In this document: piece by piece, positions 24,666 through 33,589 of the stretch
Position numbering within the stretch: the stretch's first letter is position 1
How the letters are laid out: each line of letters starts with the position of its first letter
Assembly (NCBI GenBank): GCA_964604155.1
Contig: CAZRXY010000004.1
Span: 10,300-74,299, forward strand
Origin: Stygibacter sp964604155
GTDB taxonomy: Bacteria > Cloacimonadota > Cloacimonadia > Cloacimonadales > TCS61
Length of the DNA: 64,000 bases
Direction of reading: 5' to 3'
Notes under the pieces: generated by a model
What the model was told of the DNA's origin: nothing
Seen by the model: the letters and a program-made list of their open reading frames with translations, nothing else
Database searches by the model: none
Position numbers and translations under genes: made by a program

Positions 24666-25672
24666 AGAAGCTCCAATATCCGATTAATATTTTCCAAGAC
24701 AGCTTTTTCTCTTTTTTTGATATCATAATGAGTTCTCACCCACTCTGAAGCTTTTTCTCCCAAATCTGCACCTGAACTAAGTGCCATATCAATCTTTATC
24801 TTTGCCTCGGATGCTTTTGGCTCACTAAGCACAAAGCCCGTATCTCCGAGGCGCTCTACCAGCTCGGGCAAAGGCGTTACTACAGGAATACACCGCCAAT
24901 ACATAGCTTCTATCAGAGCCAGTCCGAAAGATTCAAAGCGGGAGAACTGGCAGTAGATCCGGGCTGATTTATAGTAGCTCTCCAGTCCCGATTCACTTTG
25001 GGGAGGGACGAGTCTGACATTTTTGGAAAGCTTACATTTGCTCAGCAATTGCAGTAATTCTCCACTGGGTCCCACAATGACAAATTCATATTCCGGCATA
25101 AGCTTGGCAGTATCGCAAAACAAGCCCAATCCTTTAACACCAAATCTCTGGGGATCAGAACCGAGGCAAACAGTGAGAATGATATCTTTTTTTGTCAATT
25201 TTGTTTCTTTATCTGGCTTAAAGTATATCCCGTTAGGAATGTTTTGTATTTTGCCGGCATAAACCGGAAATAGTTGTAGAAGCCGATTATAGTGATCATT
25301 GGAAACTGTGAAAACCAGGTCAGCATTTTTCAGGCAGTATAAAAGATGACAATTCGGGGTGTTATTTTTAGAATATTTTACATTCATAAATTCTCTCATT
25401 TCATATCCGCCAATCACGACAACAGATTTCTTGCGAAAAATATTTGCCCAGAAAACGCCGGTTCTGGCTCTGAAATCTGCGAACCAGCAATAAACTACAG
25501 CACATTGCCTTGCTTTTATGCCAAAAAAGATAAAGAGCCAGAGATAATTTAGCATATTTTTTTTAAGGGTGCTGGCGGGAGCTGTTATAAGCTGAAAATA
25601 ATCACTTAATATTTTCTGATCCCGTTTCACGAAAGTGGCATCATAGCCGCTTATAAATAAAAGTCTCTTCAT
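24662..25672 (-). CDS. Glycosyltransferase (GT4-like)
   Basis: 336 residues, GT-B fold. The C-terminal half carries ILTVCLGSDPQRFGVKGLGLF, YYKSARIYCQFSRFESFGLALIEAMYWRCIPVV with the E-x7-E motif, and an N-terminal Rossmann half from KRLLFISGYDATFVKRD. It overlaps the deacetylase-like gene by 4 bases and abuts the secreted propeller gene. Likely a cytoplasmic enzyme of the same glycan. Confidence 0.82.
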   Translation of the reverse strand: MKRLLFISGYDATFVKRDQKILSDYFQLITAPASTLKKNMLNYLWLFIFFGIKARQCAVVYCWFADFRARTGVFWANIFRKKSVVVIGGYEMREFMNVKYSKNNTPNCHLLYCLKNADLVFTVSNDHYNRLLQLFPVYAGKIQNIPNGIYFKPDKETKLTKKDIILTVCLGSDPQRFGVKGLGLFCDTAKLMPEYEFVIVGPSGELLQLLSKCKLSKNVRLVPPQSESGLESYYKSARIYCQFSRFESFGLALIEAMYWRCIPVVTPLPELVERLGDTGFVLSEPKASEAKIKIDMALSSGADLGEKASEWVRTHYDIKKREKAVLENINRILELL

Positions 25673-28117
25673 TTAGCGAACCAAAATGATCTTACCGCGT
25701 TCGATTGCTTTATCTTTGGTGGTTATCACAAAAAAATAAATACCTGAAGAACAATTTTTACCTGCTTCATTTGTGCCATCCCATTCAAACTGCTGAAAAT
25801 TATTAAGTTGCAGCTTATTCACCAGTAAACCTTCCAGGTCATACAGGTGGCAGGTAGTGCCGCCCTGTGGCATGGTGAAATGGTTTTTGTTTTCTATCCA
25901 CAGAGTGCCGTCACGCAAAGGATAAAAAGGATTGGGGTACACCAGGATGTCATTGAGTTCCACTTCCTGGTTATCAGATTCACTAATGCCAATATTCACA
26001 GAATTCAATCCTTTATCTGTAGCGATATAAAGAGTGCCTGTGTTTTTATCGTATTCCAGATCGTTTATCGCATCAGAAAGCAGCGGACTATTAGCTGTAT
26101 TATAAGTTTTAAAAAGATTATTTTCGATATCATAGCGGCAGATCCCATTTGTAGCAGTGCCGATCCAGAGATTATTAAAGGGGTCAACTAAAAGAGACCT
26201 GGGGTAAGTATTCACCCCGCCGTAGAGCCTTTCCTGTCCTTCAAAATACCACCATTGCGGGGAATCGTTTTCCCCGATGATGAGTTTTTGGGGCTGCCAG
26301 CTTAGAGAAGTACCGCTACCGGCAAGGTACTGGCGTTTGGTGCTGTCTTTGCCATATCTATACCACGTTTCTGCATCATACATAAATAAACCTTCGGTGG
26401 AAGCAATCCAGATTTGATTTTGAAAATTCTCGTGTCTTTCCAGGGCATCAAAAACTTGTCCGTTTTTAAAATCCCTGTGATCCGGCTGTAGCCAGTTTTG
26501 AGTATTTTCCGTTTCTGGAATATCTGAACCCAGCCAGATTTCAAAACCTGTGAGTTTTCCACCTGCCACGGAATATTGCTCACCCTGGAACATCATCATC
26601 GCGTTAGATTCATCTGAATTTCCATAAACAATGTGCGGTGCTATGAAAAAATGTAATTGTTCACGGGCTTCATTTGTCAAGAGGATACCACCATTATAAC
26701 AACATAACCAGATATTGCCGTCACTGCCCAGGAAAGAATTCCCGATGTTTCCTGTGGGTAATTGATAGCCACTTTCATTATAGGGATAAAAATCCCATAA
26801 GGGGTTATCTATATTGCTGTAATCAAGAACATTTATTCCTGAAAGTGAGGAAGAAAGATTTGAATAAGAAGTAAACCAGAAGCAATTATTCGGCAGGGGC
26901 ACTATGGAATTGATATTATTACTTACTAAACCGGAATTAACAGAACTGAAAGTGTTCCAGGAAACACCATTCCAGACAGAAACACCACGATTTCCACGAC
27001 GGGTATCCGGCGGACTAAGGATTCCATTCCCCACCCAAATTCTATTATTATTATCCATTTTAAGAACAGTAGCAAAATTTGTAGCTATGCAATCCTGAGC
27101 AAAAGGCTCACTCCAATAAATCCCGTTGTAAAGTAAAATACCTTCACCCCAGGTGGAAATGGCTATTCCGTCTTCTAAAGCGGTGATACCGGTAACATGT
27201 CCTGAAAATAGATTAAGTTCTGCCTTTGTCCATGCTGTGGCATAAAAATCACTATTGAGCTTTATAATCACCTCTTCCCCACTACCCAGAACGGCGAGTT
27301 CATCCTCATCCCAATATCCGGTGCCAGCCCAGATATTACCAATCTCATCAAGAAAAACCGGGTAATATGAACGGCCTGACCCATAAACCTGCCAGGAGTG
27401 ATCATCTATAAAATTTTCGGTATAATGTAATCCTGATTGGGTGCCGATTGCCACAGCCTCATTTTGCCATGAAATGCTCGTAATACGATTATCGGTGAGA
27501 CCTGAGTTGCCAGTGTTCAGGTGCTGCCAGCTAAGATTCTCATTATTTAAATCTGCATAATCAATACCAAAGTCTGAGCCGCAAAAAAGTATTCCATCTT
27601 CACTAATGGCTATGGTGTTATAATGCTGGGTGGTTAAGCCATTGCTTTGATTATAATTCATCACGGAAGGCAGTGGCCAGCCAGTCATTTCATTAAATAC
27701 ACTTATACCCTGAGCAGTGACAGCCACAAATTTACTGCCATATGAAGCGATATCATAAACAAAATCTGAAGGAAGCCCACTTTCCATTTGAAGAGGCATT
27801 TTAATTTCGGCATCTTTCAGTCTTGAAATACCTCCTCCCTTGCTGCCTATCAATAGCGTGCCATCGGGCAGGAGTCCCAGGGAGCTTAATTCATTTTCCG
27901 TGAGACCGTCTTCCCTTTTAAAAGGTCCCTCAAAGGACATATCAGTGATATTGTATTCCACTAATCCGCCCCAGGTAGCCAGAAGCAGGCGATTGTTATC
28001 GAACATGATATCTGAGATATGAGTTGTATTGGTATAGCTTTTCCAATCACGGATAAAAGTATCGGCATAACAGGATATTATGCTGATAAGAGCACTCAGG
28101 ATAATTAATTTTTTCAT
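25673..28117 (-). CDS. Secreted beta-propeller protein with FlgD/type-IX-like C-terminal domain
   Basis: 814 residues: a signal peptide (about 1-18), then many two-component-regulator propeller blades (recurring short LWIGTATNGI, LWCCYNGGI and LLATWGGLVEYN motifs), and a C-terminal Ig-like sorting-type domain (VYPNPFYP, then LYDLEGLLV, FEWDGTNEAGKNCSSGIYFFVI). There are no membrane helices after the signal, so it is not a hybrid sensor. The C-terminal domain matches secretion tags found in Cloacimonadota and type IX secretion bacteria. Its location inside the glycan cluster is unexplained; it may be carried to the cell surface. Abuts the glycosyltransferase gene and overlaps the transferase upstream by 4 bases. 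Confidence 0.82.
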   Translation of the reverse strand: MKKLIILSALISIISCYADTFIRDWKSYTNTTHISDIMFDNNRLLLATWGGLVEYNITDMSFEGPFKREDGLTENELSSLGLLPDGTLLIGSKGGGISRLKDAEIKMPLQMESGLPSDFVYDIASYGSKFVAVTAQGISVFNEMTGWPLPSVMNYNQSNGLTTQHYNTIAISEDGILFCGSDFGIDYADLNNENLSWQHLNTGNSGLTDNRITSISWQNEAVAIGTQSGLHYTENFIDDHSWQVYGSGRSYYPVFLDEIGNIWAGTGYWDEDELAVLGSGEEVIIKLNSDFYATAWTKAELNLFSGHVTGITALEDGIAISTWGEGILLYNGIYWSEPFAQDCIATNFATVLKMDNNNRIWVGNGILSPPDTRRGNRGVSVWNGVSWNTFSSVNSGLVSNNINSIVPLPNNCFWFTSYSNLSSSLSGINVLDYSNIDNPLWDFYPYNESGYQLPTGNIGNSFLGSDGNIWLCCYNGGILLTNEAREQLHFFIAPHIVYGNSDESNAMMMFQGEQYSVAGGKLTGFEIWLGSDIPETENTQNWLQPDHRDFKNGQVFDALERHENFQNQIWIASTEGLFMYDAETWYRYGKDSTKRQYLAGSGTSLSWQPQKLIIGENDSPQWWYFEGQERLYGGVNTYPRSLLVDPFNNLWIGTATNGICRYDIENNLFKTYNTANSPLLSDAINDLEYDKNTGTLYIATDKGLNSVNIGISESDNQEVELNDILVYPNPFYPLRDGTLWIENKNHFTMPQGGTTCHLYDLEGLLVNKLQLNNFQQFEWDGTNEAGKNCSSGIYFFVITTKDKAIERGKIILVR

Positions 28118-29151
28118 TTTTTAAATTCCTTACTGTATAATAGATTTATAAGAATAAACAGGATAAAGATCATCAATAGCAGAATCAGAAGAAATAATCT
28201 TTTATTGGAAAAAGAAAATCCGATAGCTATTAAGCCAAAGAGAAAGGTAACAAAATAAAGAACCAGAGCAATGGTCTTTTGCGAAAAACCTTGTTCAAGG
28301 AGTTTGTGATGAATATGCTGCTTATCTGCATGAAAAATATGCCTGTTTTCTTTTATACGCCTGAAAATGGTGTGAAAGGTTTCAAAAAGCGGCAATGCCA
28401 GAATAGAGATAGGGATCAATAGCGTCATAGTGGTAATACCTTTAAATTGCCCTACCCCCGAGATACATACAGAGGCAATACTAAATCCCAGAAATAGTGC
28501 ACCAGTATCGCCCATAAATATCTTGGCTGGAAAGAAATTATAATACAAAAAAGCGAGGCAACCTGCAAAAAACACAAGCGAAAGCAGGCTTACAAAGGGA
28601 TCATGGCTAATCAAGCCCACACAGAATATAACGGCTGAGGCAATGGCAGCAATTCCGGCAGCCAAGCCGTCCAGACCATCTATCAGATTAAATGTATTGA
28701 TCACCACTAAAAACCAGAGCACCGTGAAAGGATAAGAAAAAAATCCCAGATTAATCTCGCTGCCAAAGGGATTAGTGAGCAAATTCATCCTGAATCCCCA
28801 GAAATACATGAGGCTTACTATTCCCGCTTGAAAAACCAGCTTATATTTCGCTGTGAATTCACGTTTGTCATCAAAGAATCCCAATAATACAATCATCACA
28901 CTGCCTATTGCCAATTTGATAAGCCGATCCTGATAATCCGGCAGAAACAAAGAAATCACAAGCTCCATAATAATGATCGGGATGGCAAATGATAAACCTC
29001 CCGCTAAAGCAATTGGCAATTTGTGTATTCTCCTGCCATCAGGATAATCTACTAAACCCATTGCTTGCGAAATTCTGATATTTACCGGCACTAAAAGAAA
29101 AGTGAGGATCAAAGGTACAAAAAAACTGAGCAAATATATACTAAGATTCAT
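28114..29151 (-). CDS. WecA/TagO-type undecaprenyl-phosphate sugar-1-phosphate transferase
   Basis: 345 residues, polytopic, MraY/WecA family: starts synthesis of the lipid-linked glycan by moving a (GlcNAc-type) sugar-1-phosphate to undecaprenyl phosphate. Motifs: VDYPDGRRIHKLPIALAGGL, GFFDDKREF (Asp pair), NTFNLIDGLDGLAAG, KIFMGDTGALFLGF and HADKQHIHH, the histidine-rich loop. Start set at ATG 29151 (MNLSIYLLSFF); a longer frame to 29298 lies within the neighbouring gene. It overlaps that glycosyltransferase by 11 bases. Confidence 0.9.
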   Translation of the reverse strand: MNLSIYLLSFFVPLILTFLLVPVNIRISQAMGLVDYPDGRRIHKLPIALAGGLSFAIPIIIMELVISLFLPDYQDRLIKLAIGSVMIVLLGFFDDKREFTAKYKLVFQAGIVSLMYFWGFRMNLLTNPFGSEINLGFFSYPFTVLWFLVVINTFNLIDGLDGLAAGIAAIASAVIFCVGLISHDPFVSLLSLVFFAGCLAFLYYNFFPAKIFMGDTGALFLGFSIASVCISGVGQFKGITTMTLLIPISILALPLFETFHTIFRRIKENRHIFHADKQHIHHKLLEQGFSQKTIALVLYFVTFLFGLIAIGFSFSNKRLFLLILLLMIFILFILINLLYSKEFKK

Positions 29152-30262
29152 AGATCGTCCTGTATTTGCAGATAAAATCTTGCCTGCTAAAATGTTGGAC
29201 AACTTTTTCCCGCGAGTTTCTGCTCCACTCGCATAATTGCTCTCTTTGAGCAGGTAAAGACAACAAAATTCTCTCAAGAGCAGCAGTATTATTTGCATCT
29301 ACGAGAATACCATTAGTTTGCGTTACCAATTCATTATTGCCCTTAATATCTGAAGCAACAATCGGCAAGCCACTCGCCATTGCCTCCAGTATGGATATGG
29401 ATAGTCCTTCCCAGCGGGAAAACAATAAGAACACATCCATTTTAATCAATAAAGCATTTATTTCGCTCTGCCATCCGGGCAGCAGGATGCGGGTATTTAG
29501 ACCAGCCTCCCTGATGAGATCCCGGCAGGATTGAAATTCTTCTCCATCACCAATAAATACGAATCTGATGTCCTTATTCTGCTTACAGACATTGATAGCG
29601 GTGGAAATAGTATTCAGAATATTTTTTTGTGCTGTGAATCTAAGTACGCTGCCTATAGTGAAAGGATTTCTGCTGCAATCCCTATCAGCAAGATAAGATG
29701 AAGGTTCCTTGAATTTATATTTTTCGGCAGCAATCCCATTATAGATTGTGATCACTTTCTCAGGTGGTAAAATTCTTTTTTTTATAGCCATCTCACGCTC
29801 ATAATCATTCACAAAGACTACCCGATCGCAGAATTTACCTGCAATATATTCCAGAAACATAACAACCTGGTTAGCAAGAGGTGTCTGGTATTTATGAATA
29901 GCAAAGCCGTGAACAGTATGAACGATAAGCGGTACTCCGGCAAATTTTGCAGCAATTCTTCCGAGAAATCCGGTTTTACTGGAATGAGTATGCACAATAT
30001 GGAAGTGATATTTTTTTATTAATCTATAGATTTCCAGGCCCGCCGCAAAATCCAGAAAAGATAAATTTCGCCGCAAGCAACCTACAGGCAGATAGTGATA
30101 TCCAGCCTTAATCACAGCCTCTTCAAGTGGTCCTTGTGGTTTACTGAGCACATAGATATCGTATTTTTCTTTATCTAAACCATCAAGCAAACAAAGCATC
30201 ATGTTCTGTACGCCGGATAGTAGCGGGAGCAATTGAATGTGCAGAATTCGCTTTTTATTCAT
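29141..30262 (-). CDS. Glycosyltransferase (GT4 family)
   Basis: About 373 residues, GT-B fold. N-terminal acceptor domain: ILHIQLLPLLSGVQNMMLCLLDGL and VHTHSSKTGFLGRIAAKFAGVPLIVHTVHG. C-terminal donor domain: SVLRFTAQKNI, FIGDGEEFQSC and SISILEAMASGLPIVASDIKGNNELV with the conserved glutamates. Start set at ATG 30262 (MNKKRILHIQ), giving an 8-base overlap with the gene upstream; the longer frame to 30355 is out of context. Acts early in the cluster beside the WecA-type enzyme. Confidence 0.87.
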   Translation of the reverse strand: MNKKRILHIQLLPLLSGVQNMMLCLLDGLDKEKYDIYVLSKPQGPLEEAVIKAGYHYLPVGCLRRNLSFLDFAAGLEIYRLIKKYHFHIVHTHSSKTGFLGRIAAKFAGVPLIVHTVHGFAIHKYQTPLANQVVMFLEYIAGKFCDRVVFVNDYEREMAIKKRILPPEKVITIYNGIAAEKYKFKEPSSYLADRDCSRNPFTIGSVLRFTAQKNILNTISTAINVCKQNKDIRFVFIGDGEEFQSCRDLIREAGLNTRILLPGWQSEINALLIKMDVFLLFSRWEGLSISILEAMASGLPIVASDIKGNNELVTQTNGILVDANNTAALERILLSLPAQREQLCEWSRNSREKVVQHFSRQDFICKYRTIYES

Positions 30263-31541
30263 GCGTAACTTCTTTGAGAATGCCAGACAATTGCCTTGCC
30301 TGATTCTGCCTTTCAAACCTGCTGTAATCATTTTCAGCAATATCAAAATTTTCATTCATCTTTCCTGTCCGTAAGATCTCTATCATCCTGAGTATCCCTT
30401 CTTTTATGGCAGCCAACTCGCCCCCGGAGCAGACAATTCCAGCCCGGTGAGACCGGATGATATCCGCAGCTTCACCCTCCGGAGGCAACATGCCAAGGAT
30501 TGGGCGACGAACCGCCAGATATTCAAACAGCTTCTGAGTCAATATCATCTCGCTATTATGCTCTGATACAAATAATAATAAGACGTCACTGTCAACCAAT
30601 TTATCTATATAATCCTTATAATCTAAATAACCGGTGCGTGTTATCCATGGCTGATCATTAAATAGGTCTTCAATTTCTCGAGGATAATTACCAATAAACT
30701 CAAAAAATATGGAAGAACTTAAACGCGATTCACTTTTTAATTCTTTTACAGCCTGCAGGAATTTTGCCGGGCTCTGGTTTCCATAAAAATGACCTGCAAA
30801 AGTGAATGTGATCCTATTGTTTTCTATAATCGGTTTATAAGATAACTTAAAGAATTCACTATCGTACCCATTATAGATTACTTTGACCTTTTCAGGCGGA
30901 TATGACGGGTACATCTTCAGAAATATTTCCCTCGATTTATCCGTAACATGAATGATTGCACCGGCAAATTTTATGATTTTTTTTTCCCATTTGTATGAAA
31001 GTTTTTTGTGCCAGGCTGTGAGATAACTGATATCCGGCTTACCACGCCACAGATCACGATAATCCAAAACATAAGGAATACCAGTAGCGCGACTTAAATA
31101 ATAGGTTAAAATTCCACTGCTATAAGGACTCATCGTGCAGAAAATGGCATCGATCTTCTGGGTTCTGCAAATTTGACAGGCTTTTTTATACGCAAAAGGC
31201 AGCCAGCCGATTTTGGAATCTATCGGGAATATCTCTCTGCTAAAACTGCGTAAATTATTGCCGGCTTTGTAATAAAAACTATCTTTGTCATTTTTCTTTA
31301 ATCCTTTTTCCAAGAGGAATAAAATCCTCATAGGGTCCAAGGTCTCTGTGCGAAAAATCTCCCGCTCAGTTATGCCTTGTAAAAGATTATCATCCCTGCC
31401 CACATATCGGATATCCTTTACAGTCAATACTACAGGTTCCCAATCGCTAGCCGGTAAATTCTTTACGAAATTATATGAACGCTGTACACCGGGTCCGCTC
31501 AGGGGAGGGAAAAAATATGATATGATTAATACCTTTGCCAT
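30255..31541 (-). CDS. Glycosyltransferase (GT4-like)
   Basis: 428 residues, GT-B fold: N-terminal AKVLIISYFFPPLSGPGVQRSYNF, with the Pro-Pro-x2-G-P-G-V-x-R loop seen in large capsule transferases. DYRDLWRGKPD follows, and the donor half has FAGHFYGNQSPAKFLQA and LLLFVSEHNSEMILTQKLFEYLAVRRPILGMLP. It follows the deacetylase-fold gene after 19 bases and is part of the same minus-strand transcript. Confidence 0.85.
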   Translation of the reverse strand: MAKVLIISYFFPPLSGPGVQRSYNFVKNLPASDWEPVVLTVKDIRYVGRDDNLLQGITEREIFRTETLDPMRILFLLEKGLKKNDKDSFYYKAGNNLRSFSREIFPIDSKIGWLPFAYKKACQICRTQKIDAIFCTMSPYSSGILTYYLSRATGIPYVLDYRDLWRGKPDISYLTAWHKKLSYKWEKKIIKFAGAIIHVTDKSREIFLKMYPSYPPEKVKVIYNGYDSEFFKLSYKPIIENNRITFTFAGHFYGNQSPAKFLQAVKELKSESRLSSSIFFEFIGNYPREIEDLFNDQPWITRTGYLDYKDYIDKLVDSDVLLLFVSEHNSEMILTQKLFEYLAVRRPILGMLPPEGEAADIIRSHRAGIVCSGGELAAIKEGILRMIEILRTGKMNENFDIAENDYSRFERQNQARQLSGILKEVTHE

Positions 31542-31560
31542 CTGCTTCTTCTTTCGCCTG

Positions 31561-33315
31561 TCATCCCAGCTTCTCGGTTAAAAGCCTGATTGTACTTTGG
31601 GCTTTGATATTTTTAAGCTCAATCATTCTTCCGGTAACCATAATTTCGCCGCAATCAAGCTTCCACCAGGTATTTTCTGTAAAAAGATCAATCTCTTCCT
31701 GATCTTTTTCAATAATTTTCCGTTCAATAATATCCGTTACACGCCATAATCCCCTGATATATAAAGTTATGTGTTTTAAGTTATGAGCAATTTTAATCTC
31801 AATCTGGTTACGGGAATTAAATATCTGCACGCCTTCACGTTCATGATACCAGTGATATATATCATCTAAACTCGCTTTCCAGGCTGAGGGATCACCTTTT
31901 AATCTTTGCATTAACCATTTATAGGTTTTAGGCAGCCAACCTATTTCTTCAAAGTTCGATAAACTGAAATTGAAAACCAGTAATGCCCTGAATCGCCGGG
32001 CATTATCAATTAAATCCTCCAATTTATTCTGCGAACCTTCCAGATTGAAATTATCCTTGTCACCACTTAATGAGCTATCATTAAAATTTACCGGGAATTC
32101 TACAACAGTGTGAGATTTCCAGTTCAAGTCTGTAAGATAAAAGGGATAGCCGCATCCATTGATAAAGCCTGTTCTATCCGGCATACAGAAAGAACTGTCC
32201 CATTTTAGTTTACCATTAATATAAAAGATTGAATTTTGTCCTTCCTGTTCTTTATAATAATTCTGTCGCACTCCCAGGACAGGCTTGCCGTAAAAATCAC
32301 TAAGCTGCTCAACGCGTTCTTTATAATCATCCTCTTTCTGAGAATCATAATAACTCAGTAGTGCCAGTTTATGCCCGTATTGCAATAATTCATCTTTTTG
32401 CTGAATCAAATCTTCTTCAGAGATTTTGTAATCAATATCATAACGGGTAGGAGATATCACACCAAAAAAGAAAGTGCTTTGCATGCCACTGTCCAGCTCC
32501 ATTTCCGAGATAAGATCAAAATTCCAATAGGGCTCCCAGTTATCAAAAAGATACCTCAAAAGACCCCAGAAATTGTGCCAGTGATAACGGATCCTCCAAA
32601 ATGTTTGGATACTGTAAGCTATACTTTTACATAATTTTACCACATTCCACTTCACAAGTTTATCTACATTATGCGTTAATGCTACTGCATACTGTTTCTT
32701 TTGGGGCCAGGGCGATTTCTGAACAACAGGATAACGTAAATACTTTTCTCCTTCTTCTAAAAATAGCTCTATTAACCTGATCATCCCGGTAAGATAAGGA
32801 TAATTAAGGTATTTTTCAAATTGAGAATTCTGGTAGCAAAAGCGTTTGTGCTGATCTTTGTGCTTGATTATCTCTCGCTCAGAACCACTGAGGTGAAAAA
32901 ATATATTTCCAATAAGATCAAAGTGAAATACTCCTACATAAAACCTGCTTTGACCACCGTCGCAGGTTCGCGAAATGGGGTCGGGAAATTCCCGACTGCT
33001 TAAATAGGGAATATTATACCCCACATTAAAATTTCTAATGGAATTTTTATAATCATTCTTATCCAGCTTATCATAGTTGTAGTGCATCACATCATGTAAA
33101 ACGCAGATGGCAAATCCCCGTGGACCACTAAAAAGATAGTCATCTACTATCTTCATATCAGACGCATATATGAATGGTATTTCGTCTATCTGGGGAACTT
33201 CATCGCCTGCTAATAAACGGTAGCTGTAGCCTAACTGGGTAAATAGATAGTGCACGGCATAATTTATCTTTGCCCTGTAATCCTTGAGTCTATTATCGAC
33301 CATTACTGCAAACAT
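31561..33315 (-). CDS. Degenerate NodB-fold (polysaccharide deacetylase-like) protein, first gene of the glycan cluster
   Basis: 584 residues with an N-terminal DUF7033-like domain (about 1-160, ending FDLIGNIFFHLSGSEREI) and a NodB-like barrel. The motif normally LTHDVD is LTHNVD (residues 214-218), losing the catalytic-base aspartate. The second metal histidine, usually in GHEIGLH, is Leu320 in GHKLALLSYYDS. Both changes argue that the deacetylase site is dead or altered. A long C-terminal region (about 400-584) holds beta-rich sequence. AAGGAG lies ahead of ATG 33315. It leads the 11-gene cluster, so it may bind glycan or act structurally. Confidence 0.7.
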   Translation of the reverse strand: MFAVMVDNRLKDYRAKINYAVHYLFTQLGYSYRLLAGDEVPQIDEIPFIYASDMKIVDDYLFSGPRGFAICVLHDVMHYNYDKLDKNDYKNSIRNFNVGYNIPYLSSREFPDPISRTCDGGQSRFYVGVFHFDLIGNIFFHLSGSEREIIKHKDQHKRFCYQNSQFEKYLNYPYLTGMIRLIELFLEEGEKYLRYPVVQKSPWPQKKQYAVALTHNVDKLVKWNVVKLCKSIAYSIQTFWRIRYHWHNFWGLLRYLFDNWEPYWNFDLISEMELDSGMQSTFFFGVISPTRYDIDYKISEEDLIQQKDELLQYGHKLALLSYYDSQKEDDYKERVEQLSDFYGKPVLGVRQNYYKEQEGQNSIFYINGKLKWDSSFCMPDRTGFINGCGYPFYLTDLNWKSHTVVEFPVNFNDSSLSGDKDNFNLEGSQNKLEDLIDNARRFRALLVFNFSLSNFEEIGWLPKTYKWLMQRLKGDPSAWKASLDDIYHWYHEREGVQIFNSRNQIEIKIAHNLKHITLYIRGLWRVTDIIERKIIEKDQEEIDLFTENTWWKLDCGEIMVTGRMIELKNIKAQSTIRLLTEKLG

Positions 33316-33340
33316 ATTCCCATTCTCCTTATTTGCCGCT

Positions 33341-33369
33341 CACTTATGAACAGCCCCACTTTTTGTCAA
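33341..33369 (-). promoter_or_regulatory. Candidate promoter of the glycan cluster
   Basis: TTGACA reads on the minus strand at 33364-33369, 49 bases before the ATG at 33315. The -10 is unclear: TAAGTG at 17 bases spacing (33341-33346) or ATAAGT at 16 bases. Confidence 0.35.
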
Positions 33370-33436
33370 TAATCAAAATCAGATTTTATCTTATAATATA
33401 AAATTTGCTGTTATTTAATCATTATGCGAAAAATGT

Positions 33437-33463
33437 TTGACAGCATATCGGTGCAATTAACTT
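33437..33463 (+). promoter_or_regulatory. Candidate promoter of tRNA-Lys
   Basis: TTGACA (33437-33442), with TAACTT (33458-33463) after 15 bases. The transcript would start about 6 bases before the mature tRNA 5' end, a usual distance. Confidence 0.4.
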
Positions 33464-33475
33464 TGGCTGCAGTGT

Positions 33476-33551
<76 letters not shown>

Positions 33552-33589
33552 TTTTTTTTATCTACAGATATATTTCACGGTTAATTTGG

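Noticed and set aside
30255..31541. Glycosyltransferase of the glycan cluster as two genes
   Set aside because: Frame is continuous with both GT-B halves present.
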